Shown: positions 1 through 5,946, counted from the first letter of the stretch. The stretch is 6,094 nt of DNA from CAZXMB01 sp964641715 (GCA_964641715.1 CAZXMB010000177.1:1-6094); one strand, 5' to 3'. Numbers and translations are program-made. Notes: generated by a model not told the origin, from the letters alone.

Positions 1-60
1 AACGGACTACTTTAAAACATACAAAAACCTATTGTCAACAAAAATTTTTAAATTTGAAAA

Positions 61-71
61 TGGTAAGACCA
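61..71. promoter_or_regulatory. FadR/PdhR-type operator O1
   Basis: TGGTAAGACCA is a perfect TGGT-N3-ACCA dyad, the core of operators bound by FadR-subfamily GntR regulators; E. coli PdhR boxes have this same core. It shares the 15-base context AAAATGGTAAGRCCA (57-71) with O2 (154-168). It lies about 60 bp upstream of the -35 element, so it would act as an auxiliary site or serve another promoter. Binding by the adjacent regulator is inferred. Confidence 0.6.
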
Positions 72-130
72 TAAAAATAAAATTCTTTATAATTATAATT
101 ATTTGATTTTTAAAACTTTTATTTTTATTA

Positions 131-158
131 TTGACAAATAATCCTATTTTATTAAAAT
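131..158 (+). promoter_or_regulatory. Probable sigma70 promoter of the regulator-glcDF operon
   Basis: TTGACA (131-136) matches the -35 consensus exactly. After 16 bp comes TAAAAT (153-158), which matches five of six -10 positions. Transcription would start near 165, giving a leader of about 44 nt before the regulator ATG. The last -10 base is the first base of operator O2, so a bound repressor would block the start site. The -35 sits in a small ATTATT/AATAAT dyad (127-142). Confidence 0.6.
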
Positions 159-168
159 GGTAAGGCCA
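158..168. promoter_or_regulatory. FadR/PdhR-type operator O2 over the predicted transcription start
   Basis: TGGTAAGGCCA differs from O1 at one base. It overlaps the end of the predicted -10 and covers the expected +1, the classic position for repression. A degenerate third copy, TGATAAGGCCC, follows at 173-183 (9 of 11 matches to O2). The most likely ligand-responsive repressor is the GntR/FCD protein encoded immediately downstream, which implies autoregulation. This is inferred from site type and position. Confidence 0.6.
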
Positions 169-187
169 GAAATGATAAGGCCCTTAA

Positions 188-194
188 GGGGAGG
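188..194 (+). promoter_or_regulatory. Strong Shine-Dalgarno GGGGAGG, oddly far from the regulator ATG
   Basis: GGGGAGG is the only good ribosome-binding site before the regulator, but it lies 14 nt from the ATG at 209, longer than the usual 5-9. A closer ATG at 198 reads ATG GAC TAA and stops after two codons, 2 nt before the real start. The SD overlaps the end of the palindrome CCCTTAAGGG (181-190). Confidence 0.55.
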
Positions 195-208
195 TTGATG
201 GACTAATT

Positions 209-919
209 ATGTTTAAAGCGATTAAACCCCATAGAGTCTCCGATGATATTATTGATCAGGTAAAAAACCTGATCAGTCAGGGAGCCCTGAAGCCGGGCGA
301 TCGCCTTCCACCTGAAAGGGAGCTCATCAAACAATTTGGGGTCAGCCGCCCGACTCTTAGAGAGGCCATAAACTCTCTGGCGGCCATGGGGTTCTTAGAG
401 GTCAGACAGGTCAAAGGGACTTTTGTTAAATCGGTTATTTCCGAGATGGTCCAGGATCCTCTCTCCCTCCTCATCAAGACAGATACCCGGAAGATCTTCG
501 ACCTCATTGAAGTGAGAAAGGCAATCGAATCCTGGTCTTCCTTTCTCGCCGCTCAGAGGGCAACGAAGGAAGATATAAATCGATTGGAGACTATGATCGA
601 AGAGATGAGAAAAGCCTTCGACGAAGGGAGGTCCTGGGAGAAAGAAGACGCTGATTTTCACCTTGCGATCGCCCAGGCCACCCACAATACCATTCAAACC
701 CATATCATGTCCACGATCTATGACCTGCTCAGGGAATCGGTGGCAAAGGTTTTTAAAGACCGGGGAAAAGTTAAGAAATTGATTGATCAGCATGATCGGA
801 TATTTCATGCCATCAAGAACCATTCTCCGGAAAGGGCAAGAGAGAGAACCCTTGAGCATCTCGACTTCGTCGAATCGGAGGTCAGGACTTTTTCAGATAG
901 TTCCTCCCCGGTGGCATAA
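209..919 (+). CDS. GntR-family transcriptional regulator, FadR subfamily (FCD domain)
   Basis: This is a 236-residue DNA-binding repressor or activator of the FadR/LldR/PdhR/GlcC type, normal in length. Residues 1-75 form the winged helix-turn-helix, with the family signature GDRLPPERELIKQFGVSRPTLREAINSL (about 30-57, recognition helix near 46-57) and a wing ending KGTFV. Residues 95-225 form the all-helical FCD ligand domain. Its likely metal site is D147, H151, H195 and H217, spaced as in C. glutamicum LldR, a layout that suits a small carboxylate effector. The start at 209 gives a typical N-terminus, and the upstream frame is AT-rich control DNA. It is the first gene of an apparent operon, 39 bp before glcD, so lactate or glycolate is a reasonable effector guess. 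The sequence cannot separate LldR-like from GlcC-like specificity. Its codons 15-23 contain a perfect 9-bp inverted repeat (253-275). Confidence 0.93.
   Translation: MFKAIKPHRVSDDIIDQVKNLISQGALKPGDRLPPERELIKQFGVSRPTLREAINSLAAMGFLEVRQVKGTFVKSVISEMVQDPLSLLIKTDTRKIFDLIEVRKAIESWSSFLAAQRATKEDINRLETMIEEMRKAFDEGRSWEKEDADFHLAIAQATHNTIQTHIMSTIYDLLRESVAKVFKDRGKVKKLIDQHDRIFHAIKNHSPERARERTLEHLDFVESEVRTFSDSSSPVA
253..275. repeat. Perfect 9-bp inverted repeat inside the regulator gene
   Basis: TGATCAGGT (253-261) and ACCTGATCA (267-275) are exact reverse complements separated by AAAAA. In mRNA this would be a stable hairpin about 45 nt after the start codon. As DNA it is a dyad with AGGT/ACCT inner arms that loosely resemble a widened TGGT/ACCA operator. 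It encodes ordinary residues of the first helix region (DQVKNLIS), so it may be coincidental. Confidence 0.8.
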
Positions 920-947
920 GGATTTCCATGAAGGTTATAATGAAGAT

Positions 948-953
948 AAGAGG
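948..953 (+). promoter_or_regulatory. Ribosome-binding site of glcD
   Basis: AAGAGG lies 5 nt before the ATG at 959 and supports that start. The 39-bp spacer after the regulator stop contains no terminator or convincing promoter, so cotranscription is likely. Confidence 0.6.
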
Positions 954-958
954 TTGAA

Positions 959-2301
959 ATGATCCAAAAGCTCATTGAGATTGTTGGGGCGGAAAATTTT
1001 ACCGATCAATTAGAGGAACTGGTCCCTTACAGTTATGATGCCTCGATGAATGTCCATCGGCCTGATGCGGCGGTCTGGCCGGAGTCAACCGAACAGGTGG
1101 CTGAAATCGTCAAATTTGCCAATGAGCATAAGATTCCTGTTGTTCCCCGGGGCGCGGGGACCAGCCTCAGCGGAGGAGTGATTCCCATTAAAGGCGGGAT
1201 CATCATTGACCTCTCCCGGATGAATAAAATCCTTGCGGTCAGCATTGAGAACCGCTATGTCAGGGTCCAGGCAGGGGTGGTCTGTGACAACCTTAACCGG
1301 GAACTGGCAAAACATGGCTTCGTATTTCCTCCGGACCCCGCAAGCAGTACGGTTTCAACGATCGGCGGGAATGTGGCCACCAATGCCGGCGGCATCAAGG
1401 GAGCCAAATATGGGACCACCCGTGATTATGTGTTAGGCCTCCAGGTGGTTTTGCCCAATGGGGAGGTGATTCGGACAGGTTCTTACACGATGAAGTGCGT
1501 CTCAGGATATGATCTTTCCAAACTTTTTATCGGTGCGGAAGGAACCCTGGGAGTCATTACGGAGGCCACTTTAAAAATCAACCCCCTTCCCCGCCATGCC
1601 ATGACTGCGGTCGCCACCTATAGCCGGCTGGAGGATGCAGGGAACGCCATCTTTCAGACGATGACCAGTGGTGTTCTACCCAGCGTGATGGAGATCATGG
1701 ATAAAGTGACGCTAAAATCGATTAAAGAGAACACCGATATCGACCTCCCTGAAGCAGAGGCCATGATTCTCACGGAGACCGATGGTTACACCTGGGAAGA
1801 GGTGGAGGCCCAGATGGAAACCGTTCTCGGTATTCTGAAAAAGAACCACCCCATTGAGATTAAAAAGGCCAAAGATGAAAAAGATCGGCTCAATCTCTGG
1901 AAGGCCCGCAAGTCCGCCTATGCCACTCTTGCCCGGGTGAGCCACAGCTTCGTGCTGGATGATGTGACCGTTCCCATTTCAAGAATCCCTGAGCTATTAA
2001 CAGGAATTCAAGAGATTTCTAAAAAATATAATATCGTCATTGCCACCTTCGGTCACGCCGGCGATGGAAATCTTCATCCCCAGCTCCTTTATGATGAATA
2101 TGATCCTGACCAGGCGGAGAGGGTGGAGAAGGCTGAAGAGGAGATCTTTCATCTCGCCATCTCCCTCAACGGGACCCTGAGCGGAGAACATGGAATCGGT
2201 CTCTCCAAGGCAAATTATATGACCCTGGAACATGATCCCGTGGAGATGTCCCTGATGCGTCAGATCAAAAGAACCCTGGATCCAAACAACATTATGAACC
2301 C
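959..2301 (+). CDS. glcD: FAD-linked 2-hydroxyacid dehydrogenase, GlcD type (3' end lost in N gap)
   Basis: It oxidises a 2-hydroxy acid, glycolate or D-lactate, to the 2-oxo acid with FAD, probably passing electrons to the GlcF-like Fe-S protein encoded next. The 447 visible residues are almost the whole GlcD chain. The PCMH-type FAD domain covers about 35-210, with PRGAGTSLSGG (63-73), PPDPASSTVSTIGGNVATNAGG around 124-145, and GAEGTLGVIT (192-201). The C-terminal FAD-oxidase domain (about 215-447) contains FGHAGDGNLHP (364-374) and LSGEHGIG (407-414). It breaks off after LDPNNIMN, a few residues before the usual GlcD end. The start has an AAGAGG site and a normal N-terminus. The frame stays open through the 100-N gap into GlcF, so one 829-codon CDS (959-3448) is possible, but gap length is unknown and this proves nothing. 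The window shows no glcE. Substrate is undecided; the nearby glyoxylate aminotransferase favours glycolate. Confidence 0.9.
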
Positions 2302-2401
2302 NNNNNNNNNNNNNNNNNNNNNNNNNNNNNNNNNNNNNNNNNNNNNNNNNNNNNNNNNNNNNNNNNNNNNNNNNNNNNNNNNNNNNNNNNNNNNNNNNNN
2401 N
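2302..2401. other. Assembly gap of exactly 100 N
   Basis: One hundred consecutive N is the conventional placeholder for a scaffold join of unknown size. It removes the last residues of GlcD and the N-terminus of GlcF, including the first two cysteines of GlcF's first 4Fe-4S motif. Any stop, start or linker between the two proteins lies in it. Confidence 0.98.
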
Positions 2402-3448
2402 TTCTGCCGGGCGGTCTGCCCTATCTTTGACCTCACCAAAAGACCCCTCACCAATGCCCGTGGGAAGATGATCCTGATGAAAGAGGTGATGGAGGAAAAG
2501 CTTCCCTTAACGGAAGCGGTGGCGCGGGCATTTCTTCGCTGTACGACCTGCATGAATTGTACGGTGAATTGCCCTTCAGGAGTCGATCCTCAGGAAATAG
2601 TGAAATCGGCCCGGAAGGATATGGTCGGAATCGGGATGGATAACCTCTTCAGGGCCATGGGTGAGATGATAGGGAAATACGGAAATATCTATGGAGAAGA
2701 AAGGAGAGTGAATTGGGGCCATCAAAAGGGCAAGGCCCCTTATCTCCTATTCTTAGGCTGTGTGGGAACCTTTCGTGAAGAAGAGAGCGTAAGGGAGACG
2801 ATCCGGCTTCTCGATGTGTTGAAGGTCGATTACACCATGATCGATGAGGTCTGTTGCAGCGGGGTTCTGGAAGATGTGGGATACCGGATCAGAGAAGATA
2901 TGGTCAAACAGAATATCCAGGAGATCCAAAAAACGGGGGCTCATACACTGATCACTACCTGCCCATACTGTTACCGTGTCTTTAAAGACCATCCAGCCTA
3001 CCGGGATCTCGGATTGGAAATCAAACATATCACCCAGTTCCTCAAGGATTTTAAATTCGGAGTTCAAACCGATCAAAGGGTCACTTACCATGATCCCTGT
3101 GATCTGGGCCGCCATGCGGGAATCTATGACGAGCCCAGGGAGATCATTCGTAAGATTGCATCTGATTTCGTCGAACCGGGACGGACCAGAGAAAATGCCA
3201 TGTGTTGCGGTGCGGGAGGAGGGTTCAGGGGATCCTTTCCGAAGGAATCCGTGAGAATTGCACGAAACCGTTTAAACCAAATCATCGAAGAGACAGGAGC
3301 CCAGATCTTACTGACCGAGTGCCCTTCCTGCCTCCACAATTTCAGAAATGCCAGACGCCAAAAACAGAAGATCGAAATCTACAACCTCACCGAATTCATC
3401 TCCAAACTCTATCAGAATAAGATCTCCCGAGAAAAAGAGGTTACCTGA
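2402..3448 (+). CDS. glcF: Fe-S oxidoreductase, GlcF type with two CCG domains (5' end lost in N gap)
   Basis: This is the electron-transfer partner of GlcD, cytoplasmic or at the inner face of the membrane. Residue numbers are those of the continuous reading frame from 959. The visible part starts inside the first 4Fe-4S motif, of which only C483-x3-C487-P remains. The second motif is complete: C528, C531, C534 and C538-P. Two cysteine-rich CCG domains of the HdrB/GlcF kind follow. The first has C601, C632-C633 and C668-x2-C671; the second has C714, C749-C750-G and C788-x2-C791. In the first domain the pair is followed by S-G rather than the usual G, with all cysteines kept. The gene ends with TGA at 3446-3448, 54 bp from the converging aminotransferase stop. 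It may be a separate gene or the C-terminal half of a GlcD-GlcF fusion. LldE-like and other 2-hydroxyacid Fe-S partners are alternatives. Confidence 0.88.
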   Translation, partial: FCRAVCPIFDLTKRPLTNARGKMILMKEVMEEKLPLTEAVARAFLRCTTCMNCTVNCPSGVDPQEIVKSARKDMVGIGMDNLFRAMGEMIGKYGNIYGEERRVNWGHQKGKAPYLLFLGCVGTFREEESVRETIRLLDVLKVDYTMIDEVCCSGVLEDVGYRIREDMVKQNIQEIQKTGAHTLITTCPYCYRVFKDHPAYRDLGLEIKHITQFLKDFKFGVQTDQRVTYHDPCDLGRHAGIYDEPREIIRKIASDFVEPGRTRENAMCCGAGGGFRGSFPKESVRIARNRLNQIIEETGAQILLTECPSCLHNFRNARRQKQKIEIYNLTEFISKLYQNKISREKEVT

Positions 3449-3486
3449 ATCATCCTCCCCTGTCCGCGAAGCCTGACATATTCCAA

Positions 3487-3503
3487 AATCCGCACCCCGG
3501 ATT
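3487..3503. terminator. Small hairpin between convergent genes, possible weak terminator
   Basis: AATCCG (3487-3492) and CGGATT (3498-3503) form a perfect 6-bp stem with a CACCC loop in the 54-bp space between the two converging stops. It touches the aminotransferase stop codon. On the - strand the stem runs into TTTTGG, a poor U-tract; on the + strand there is none directly after it. It is the only terminator-like structure at this convergence, and its activity is uncertain. Confidence 0.3.
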
Positions 3504-4624
3504 CAGGAGAGAATCTCTTTTAACGCCCCTGTCAGACAGGCGATATTCTGTCTTTTACAGGTCTCACCCATGAGACCGACCCTCCATACCTTCCCTTTCA
3601 ATTTTCCCAATCCCCCGCCGACCTCAATTTGATACTCCTCCAGGAGCCTCCTCCGGATGGGAGCGTCCTCCACTCCTTTGGGAAGGACCACGGAGGTCAA
3701 CATCGGCAACCGGTACCCCTCCCGGGCGAAGAGTTTAAACCCAAGATGATCAAATTCCATCTTTAAGTGATCCCCCAGGGTCTGATGACGTTCAAATCTT
3801 GCCTCCAGCCCCTCCTCCATAACGATCCTTAATCCTTCCCTCAACGCATAGAACATAGAGGCGGGAGCGGTGTGGTGATATACCCTCTCCTCCCCCCAGT
3901 ATTTTTCAAGCAATAAAAGATCGAGGTAAAAACTCTGGACCCTGGTCTTTCGTGAACGGAGGAGGTCCATTGCCTTGGGGCTAACGGTCATCGGAGAAAG
4001 ACCGGGGGGAACACTGAGACACTTCTGTGAACTTGCATAGCAAACATCGATTCCCCATTCATCCACCTTCACCGGATATCCTCCCAGGGTCGTTACGGCA
4101 TCGACCACCAAAAGCGTATCATCTTTTTTACAGTAAGCCCCGATCTCTTCGAGAGGCTGCCTCACCCCTGTAGAGGTCTCCCCGTGAACCAGCCCACAGA
4201 TCTTTGCCTCGGGGTGTTCCTCCAGGGCCTTGATCATCCTTTCAGGCTCCACTGGCCTGCCCCATTCCTGATCCACCTGAATGACCTTCGCCCCGCAACG
4301 GGAGGCCACTTCGGTCATCCTCGCTGCAAAGAAACCATTAACTCCGATGATGACGGTATCCTCCGGTTCGACAAAATTGACAAAGGAAGTCTCCATTCCC
4401 GAACTTCCGGTCCCTGAAATGGCCAGGGTAAGGGAATTCTTCGTCTGAAAAACCGCCCTGAGCATCTCACTGATCTCATCCATACAGGCTAAAAGCTGTG
4501 GGTCAAGGTAACCGATCACCGGAGTACACATCGCCTGGTAGACCCTGTAGTGAACATTACTCGGTCCGGGTCCCATCAGAATTCGAGGGGCCGGGTGAAG
4601 ATTTCCCATCATCCATCTGTCCAT
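3503..4624 (-). CDS. Alanine/serine--glyoxylate aminotransferase-like class V PLP enzyme
   Basis: It transfers an amino group from alanine or serine to a 2-oxo acid, most likely glyoxylate to give glycine. The 373 residues show the AGT fold family clearly: GPGPSNV (18-24), the SGTGSSGME phosphate-binding turn (70-78), HGETSTGV (147-154), LLVVDAVTTLGG (171-182) with PLP-ring aspartate D175, SSQKCLSVPPGLS (198-210) with Schiff-base lysine K201, YHHTAP (249-254), and KVWRVGLMG with substrate-carboxylate arginine R348. Each block aligns with human AGXT from memory. The start is placed at the ATG 4622-4624, preceded by AAGGAGG at 7 nt. The TTG two codons earlier (4628-4630) would sit almost on that SD. 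It is coupled to the upstream MBL gene (TGA-TC-ATG) and converges on glcDF. Related enzymes act on serine-pyruvate, phosphoserine, ureidoglycine or aminoethylphosphonate, so the donor is not fixed. Confidence 0.9.
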   Translation of the reverse strand: MDRWMMGNLHPAPRILMGPGPSNVHYRVYQAMCTPVIGYLDPQLLACMDEISEMLRAVFQTKNSLTLAISGTGSSGMETSFVNFVEPEDTVIIGVNGFFAARMTEVASRCGAKVIQVDQEWGRPVEPERMIKALEEHPEAKICGLVHGETSTGVRQPLEEIGAYCKKDDTLLVVDAVTTLGGYPVKVDEWGIDVCYASSQKCLSVPPGLSPMTVSPKAMDLLRSRKTRVQSFYLDLLLLEKYWGEERVYHHTAPASMFYALREGLRIVMEEGLEARFERHQTLGDHLKMEFDHLGFKLFAREGYRLPMLTSVVLPKGVEDAPIRRRLLEEYQIEVGGGLGKLKGKVWRVGLMGETCKRQNIACLTGALKEILS

Positions 4625-4626
4625 GA

Positions 4627-5397
4627 TCAAACCTCCTTCAGATCTAATTTTAAACCATCGCTGGCTGCCATCACCTTCATTCCTAACTCATTTTCCAATT
4701 CTGATGCAACCACCCAGGGCTTCGCCTTAATCAGCGTCATCCCGAAGTGGGTTAAAACGGTCAATCTTGGCTTTACCTTCCTGATGATTGTTTTAACATC
4801 TTCAATGGAGAGATGATCGATGGGCTCCTCCCCAACCGGTTTCAAACGAACCACATGGATGACCAGAATCTCTCCCCGGTACAGATCGGGAAGCTCGGGG
4901 AAAAACCGGGTATCCGTAATCCAGGAAAGACGATGGGGTGAGATCTTGAAATTAAGGCCGTAAGTCTCCACCCGATGTTGATGCCTCCTGGCGGTGGAGA
5001 ACTGAATCTCTCCGATTCGGTATTCGGAGTCTTCTTTCAATATCTCCACTTTCTCCACATAATCTCTTAGATATTTCAGGATCACAGGGTCTTCTTCCAG
5101 GGCATCTCCTGGAGCAAAGAGGACTCCCCTCTTTTTAAACCCGCCCTCTGTCATGGCCTCGATCATCACATTGATATCGCCCGAATGGTCCAAGTGTTTA
5201 TGGGTCAGAAGGATTCCATCCAGCGTAGCGGGCTCCAATTTGGGCTTGCTGTTGAGACACCGGACCAGGGCACCCGGCCCCGGATCGATATAGAGATTAG
5301 TCTTCCCGATGGAGAGCCATGCTCCTCCGGAGGCCCGGAGTTGTTTCATCACCACGAATCTGGCGCCTGCTGTTCCTAAGAATTTGATAAAGGACAT
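4627..5397 (-). CDS. MBL-fold metal-dependent hydrolase (RNase Z/PhnP-like subgroup)
   Basis: This is a 256-residue metallo-beta-lactamase-fold protein, full length. The N-terminal strand FIKFLGTAGARF leads to IDPGPGALV (37-45), then the metal motif T65-H66-K67-H68-L69-D70-H71. Later ligands are probably H141 (HRVETYG, spaced from the following YG as in RNase Z), D162 in WITDTRF, and H217 in LTHFG. Together these give a complete two-metal site. The ITDT segment and H-x4-YG spacing resemble the RNase Z/PhnP/PqqB branch rather than glyoxalase II. There is no beta-CASP extension and no RNase Z exosite arm that I can see, so tRNA processing is unlikely. The substrate is unknown. No good Shine-Dalgarno precedes the ATG at 5397, but the first strand is conserved, so the start is kept. 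Its last codons contain the SD of the aminotransferase gene, implying coupled translation. Confidence 0.87.
   Translation of the reverse strand: MSFIKFLGTAGARFVVMKQLRASGGAWLSIGKTNLYIDPGPGALVRCLNSKPKLEPATLDGILLTHKHLDHSGDINVMIEAMTEGGFKKRGVLFAPGDALEEDPVILKYLRDYVEKVEILKEDSEYRIGEIQFSTARRHQHRVETYGLNFKISPHRLSWITDTRFFPELPDLYRGEILVIHVVRLKPVGEEPIDHLSIEDVKTIIRKVKPRLTVLTHFGMTLIKAKPWVVASELENELGMKVMAASDGLKLDLKEV
4632..4638 (-). promoter_or_regulatory. Shine-Dalgarno that fixes the aminotransferase start
   Basis: On the - strand AAGGAGG lies 7 nt before the ATG at 4624, inside the final codons (KE) of the MBL gene. It favours ATG 4624 over the TTG at 4630, which would lie one base from GGAGG. Confidence 0.75.
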
Positions 5398-5441
5398 AAA
5401 CTAAGTCTATAGTTTTTGGGCAAGGGTTAGGAAGCCCGTTT

Positions 5442-5461
5442 CGGTTACCGGTAACGGTTAC
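5442..5461. repeat. CGGTWAC triple repeat with a 12-bp palindrome
   Basis: Three units, CGGTTAC (5442-5448), CGGTAAC (5449-5455) and CGGTTAC (5455-5461), adjoin or overlap. They contain the perfect palindrome GTTACCGGTAAC (5444-5455). It lies 45 to 64 bp upstream of the MBL start on the - strand, a suitable place for an operator of the MBL-aminotransferase unit. The binding protein is unknown, and no clear promoter is seen beside it. Confidence 0.5.
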
Positions 5462-5500
5462 GTGCAAAGAATTAAAAGACGACAACCGTAGCCTTTTATA

Positions 5501-5531
5501 AACGATACGGGCATCGTTACCCTGACCGTAT
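5501..5531. repeat. Overlapping short inverted repeats in the MBL/metallopeptidase spacer
   Basis: AACGAT (5501-5506) pairs with ATCGTT (5513-5518) around a 6-base loop. ATACGG (5505-5510) can instead pair with CCGTAT (5526-5531). The two pairings share bases and exclude each other. Neither is followed by a U-tract on either strand, so this is not a convincing intrinsic terminator. The 5398-5556 spacer holds no coding sequence that I can support. Confidence 0.4.
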
Positions 5532-5556
5532 GAAGAACTCGTTTTTTATGTAATTA

Positions 5557-5934
5557 TTATTTTCCCTCCTCCAGTTCCTTTAACCTCTCCTCATCCAATC
5601 CAAAGTAGTGACCGACCTCATGGATCACCACTTCCCTGACCCGTTCTTCAATCTCTTCTCTCGTCTTGCAAGAGGATTCGATGGGAATTTGAAAGAGGGT
5701 AATCTTATCGGGAAGGACATTGCCATAATAAAAACCCCTCTGATCGATCGGGATGCCCTGATAGAGTCCCAATAGATCAAAGGGGGAGCAAAGCCCCATT
5801 TCTGAAAGAAGCCCCTGAGGGGCCTGATTCTCTATCACCACATCGACGTTCTCCATTCTGCCTTTTATAAATCTTGGAAGTCCCCTCAGTGCCGATACCA
5901 CCAATTGTTCAAATTCTTTCCGCGTCAACTTCAT
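5557..5934 (-). CDS. Small zincin-like metallopeptidase (DUF1025/Zincin_1 family)
   Basis: This is a 125-residue protein of the minimal HExxH peptidase family found in many bacteria (COG3824-like), of usual family length. The N-terminus MKLTRKEFEQLVVSALRGLP (1-20) is typical. LLGLYQGIPIDQRG (54-67) and LPDKITLFQIPIE (74-86) are family hallmarks. The zinc motif is H105-E106-V107-G108-H109, followed by YFGLDEERL, where D114 may be the third ligand. It has no signal peptide or membrane segment, so it is cytoplasmic; its substrate is unknown in the family as far as I know. The frame is open back to a TTG at 5994, but that extension covers two strong dyads (5947-5983) and adds a non-family N-terminus, so ATG 5934 is preferred. 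Neither start has a Shine-Dalgarno, which may mean weak or leaderless translation. It is on the same strand as the MBL gene, 159 bp upstream of it. Confidence 0.85.
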   Translation of the reverse strand: MKLTRKEFEQLVVSALRGLPRFIKGRMENVDVVIENQAPQGLLSEMGLCSPFDLLGLYQGIPIDQRGFYYGNVLPDKITLFQIPIESSCKTREEIEERVREVVIHEVGHYFGLDEERLKELEEGK

Positions 5935-5946
5935 CTGAAAAACAGA

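Noticed and set aside
9..38. A - strand promoter leaving the left edge (TTGACA on the - strand at 33-38).
   Set aside because: The best -10 at a usable distance is TAAAGT with an 18-bp spacer, only four of six matches, and no divergent gene is visible.
88..99. Two tandem perfect TATAAT hexamers in the AT-rich leader as the main promoter.
   Set aside because: No -35 lies at a suitable distance from either; such hexamers are expected by chance in this AT-rich stretch. The TTGACA/TAAAAT pair further on is better.
395..859. A 154-codon open frame on the - strand inside the regulator gene.
   Set aside because: It lies wholly opposite a confident GntR/FCD gene, has low-complexity non-family sequence and no ribosome site.
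4550..4816. An 88-codon + strand frame bridging the MBL and aminotransferase genes.
   Set aside because: It is antisense to two well-supported genes, including their SD and junction, and its product shows no recognisable features.
3503..5397. A phosphonate module: PhnW-like aminotransferase with PhnP-like MBL protein.
   Set aside because: The aminotransferase motifs (SSQKCLSVPPGLS, YHHTAP, GGLG) match AGT rather than PhnW, and no other phn gene is present.
4627..5397. The MBL protein as glyoxalase II (GloB) completing a methylglyoxal route.
   Set aside because: The N-terminal LGTAG strand, the ITDT segment and the H-x4-YG spacing place it with the RNase Z/PhnP branch, not with GloB.
5297..5485. 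A 62-codon - strand frame overlapping the MBL start and the palindromic spacer.
   Set aside because: It is out of frame with the MBL protein and runs through repeat-rich spacer, with no Shine-Dalgarno or family resemblance.
5501..5518. The AACGAT/ATCGTT hairpin as an intrinsic terminator of the metallopeptidase gene.
   Set aside because: The stem is only 6 bp with two G-C pairs and is followed on the - strand by TATAAAA, not a T-run.
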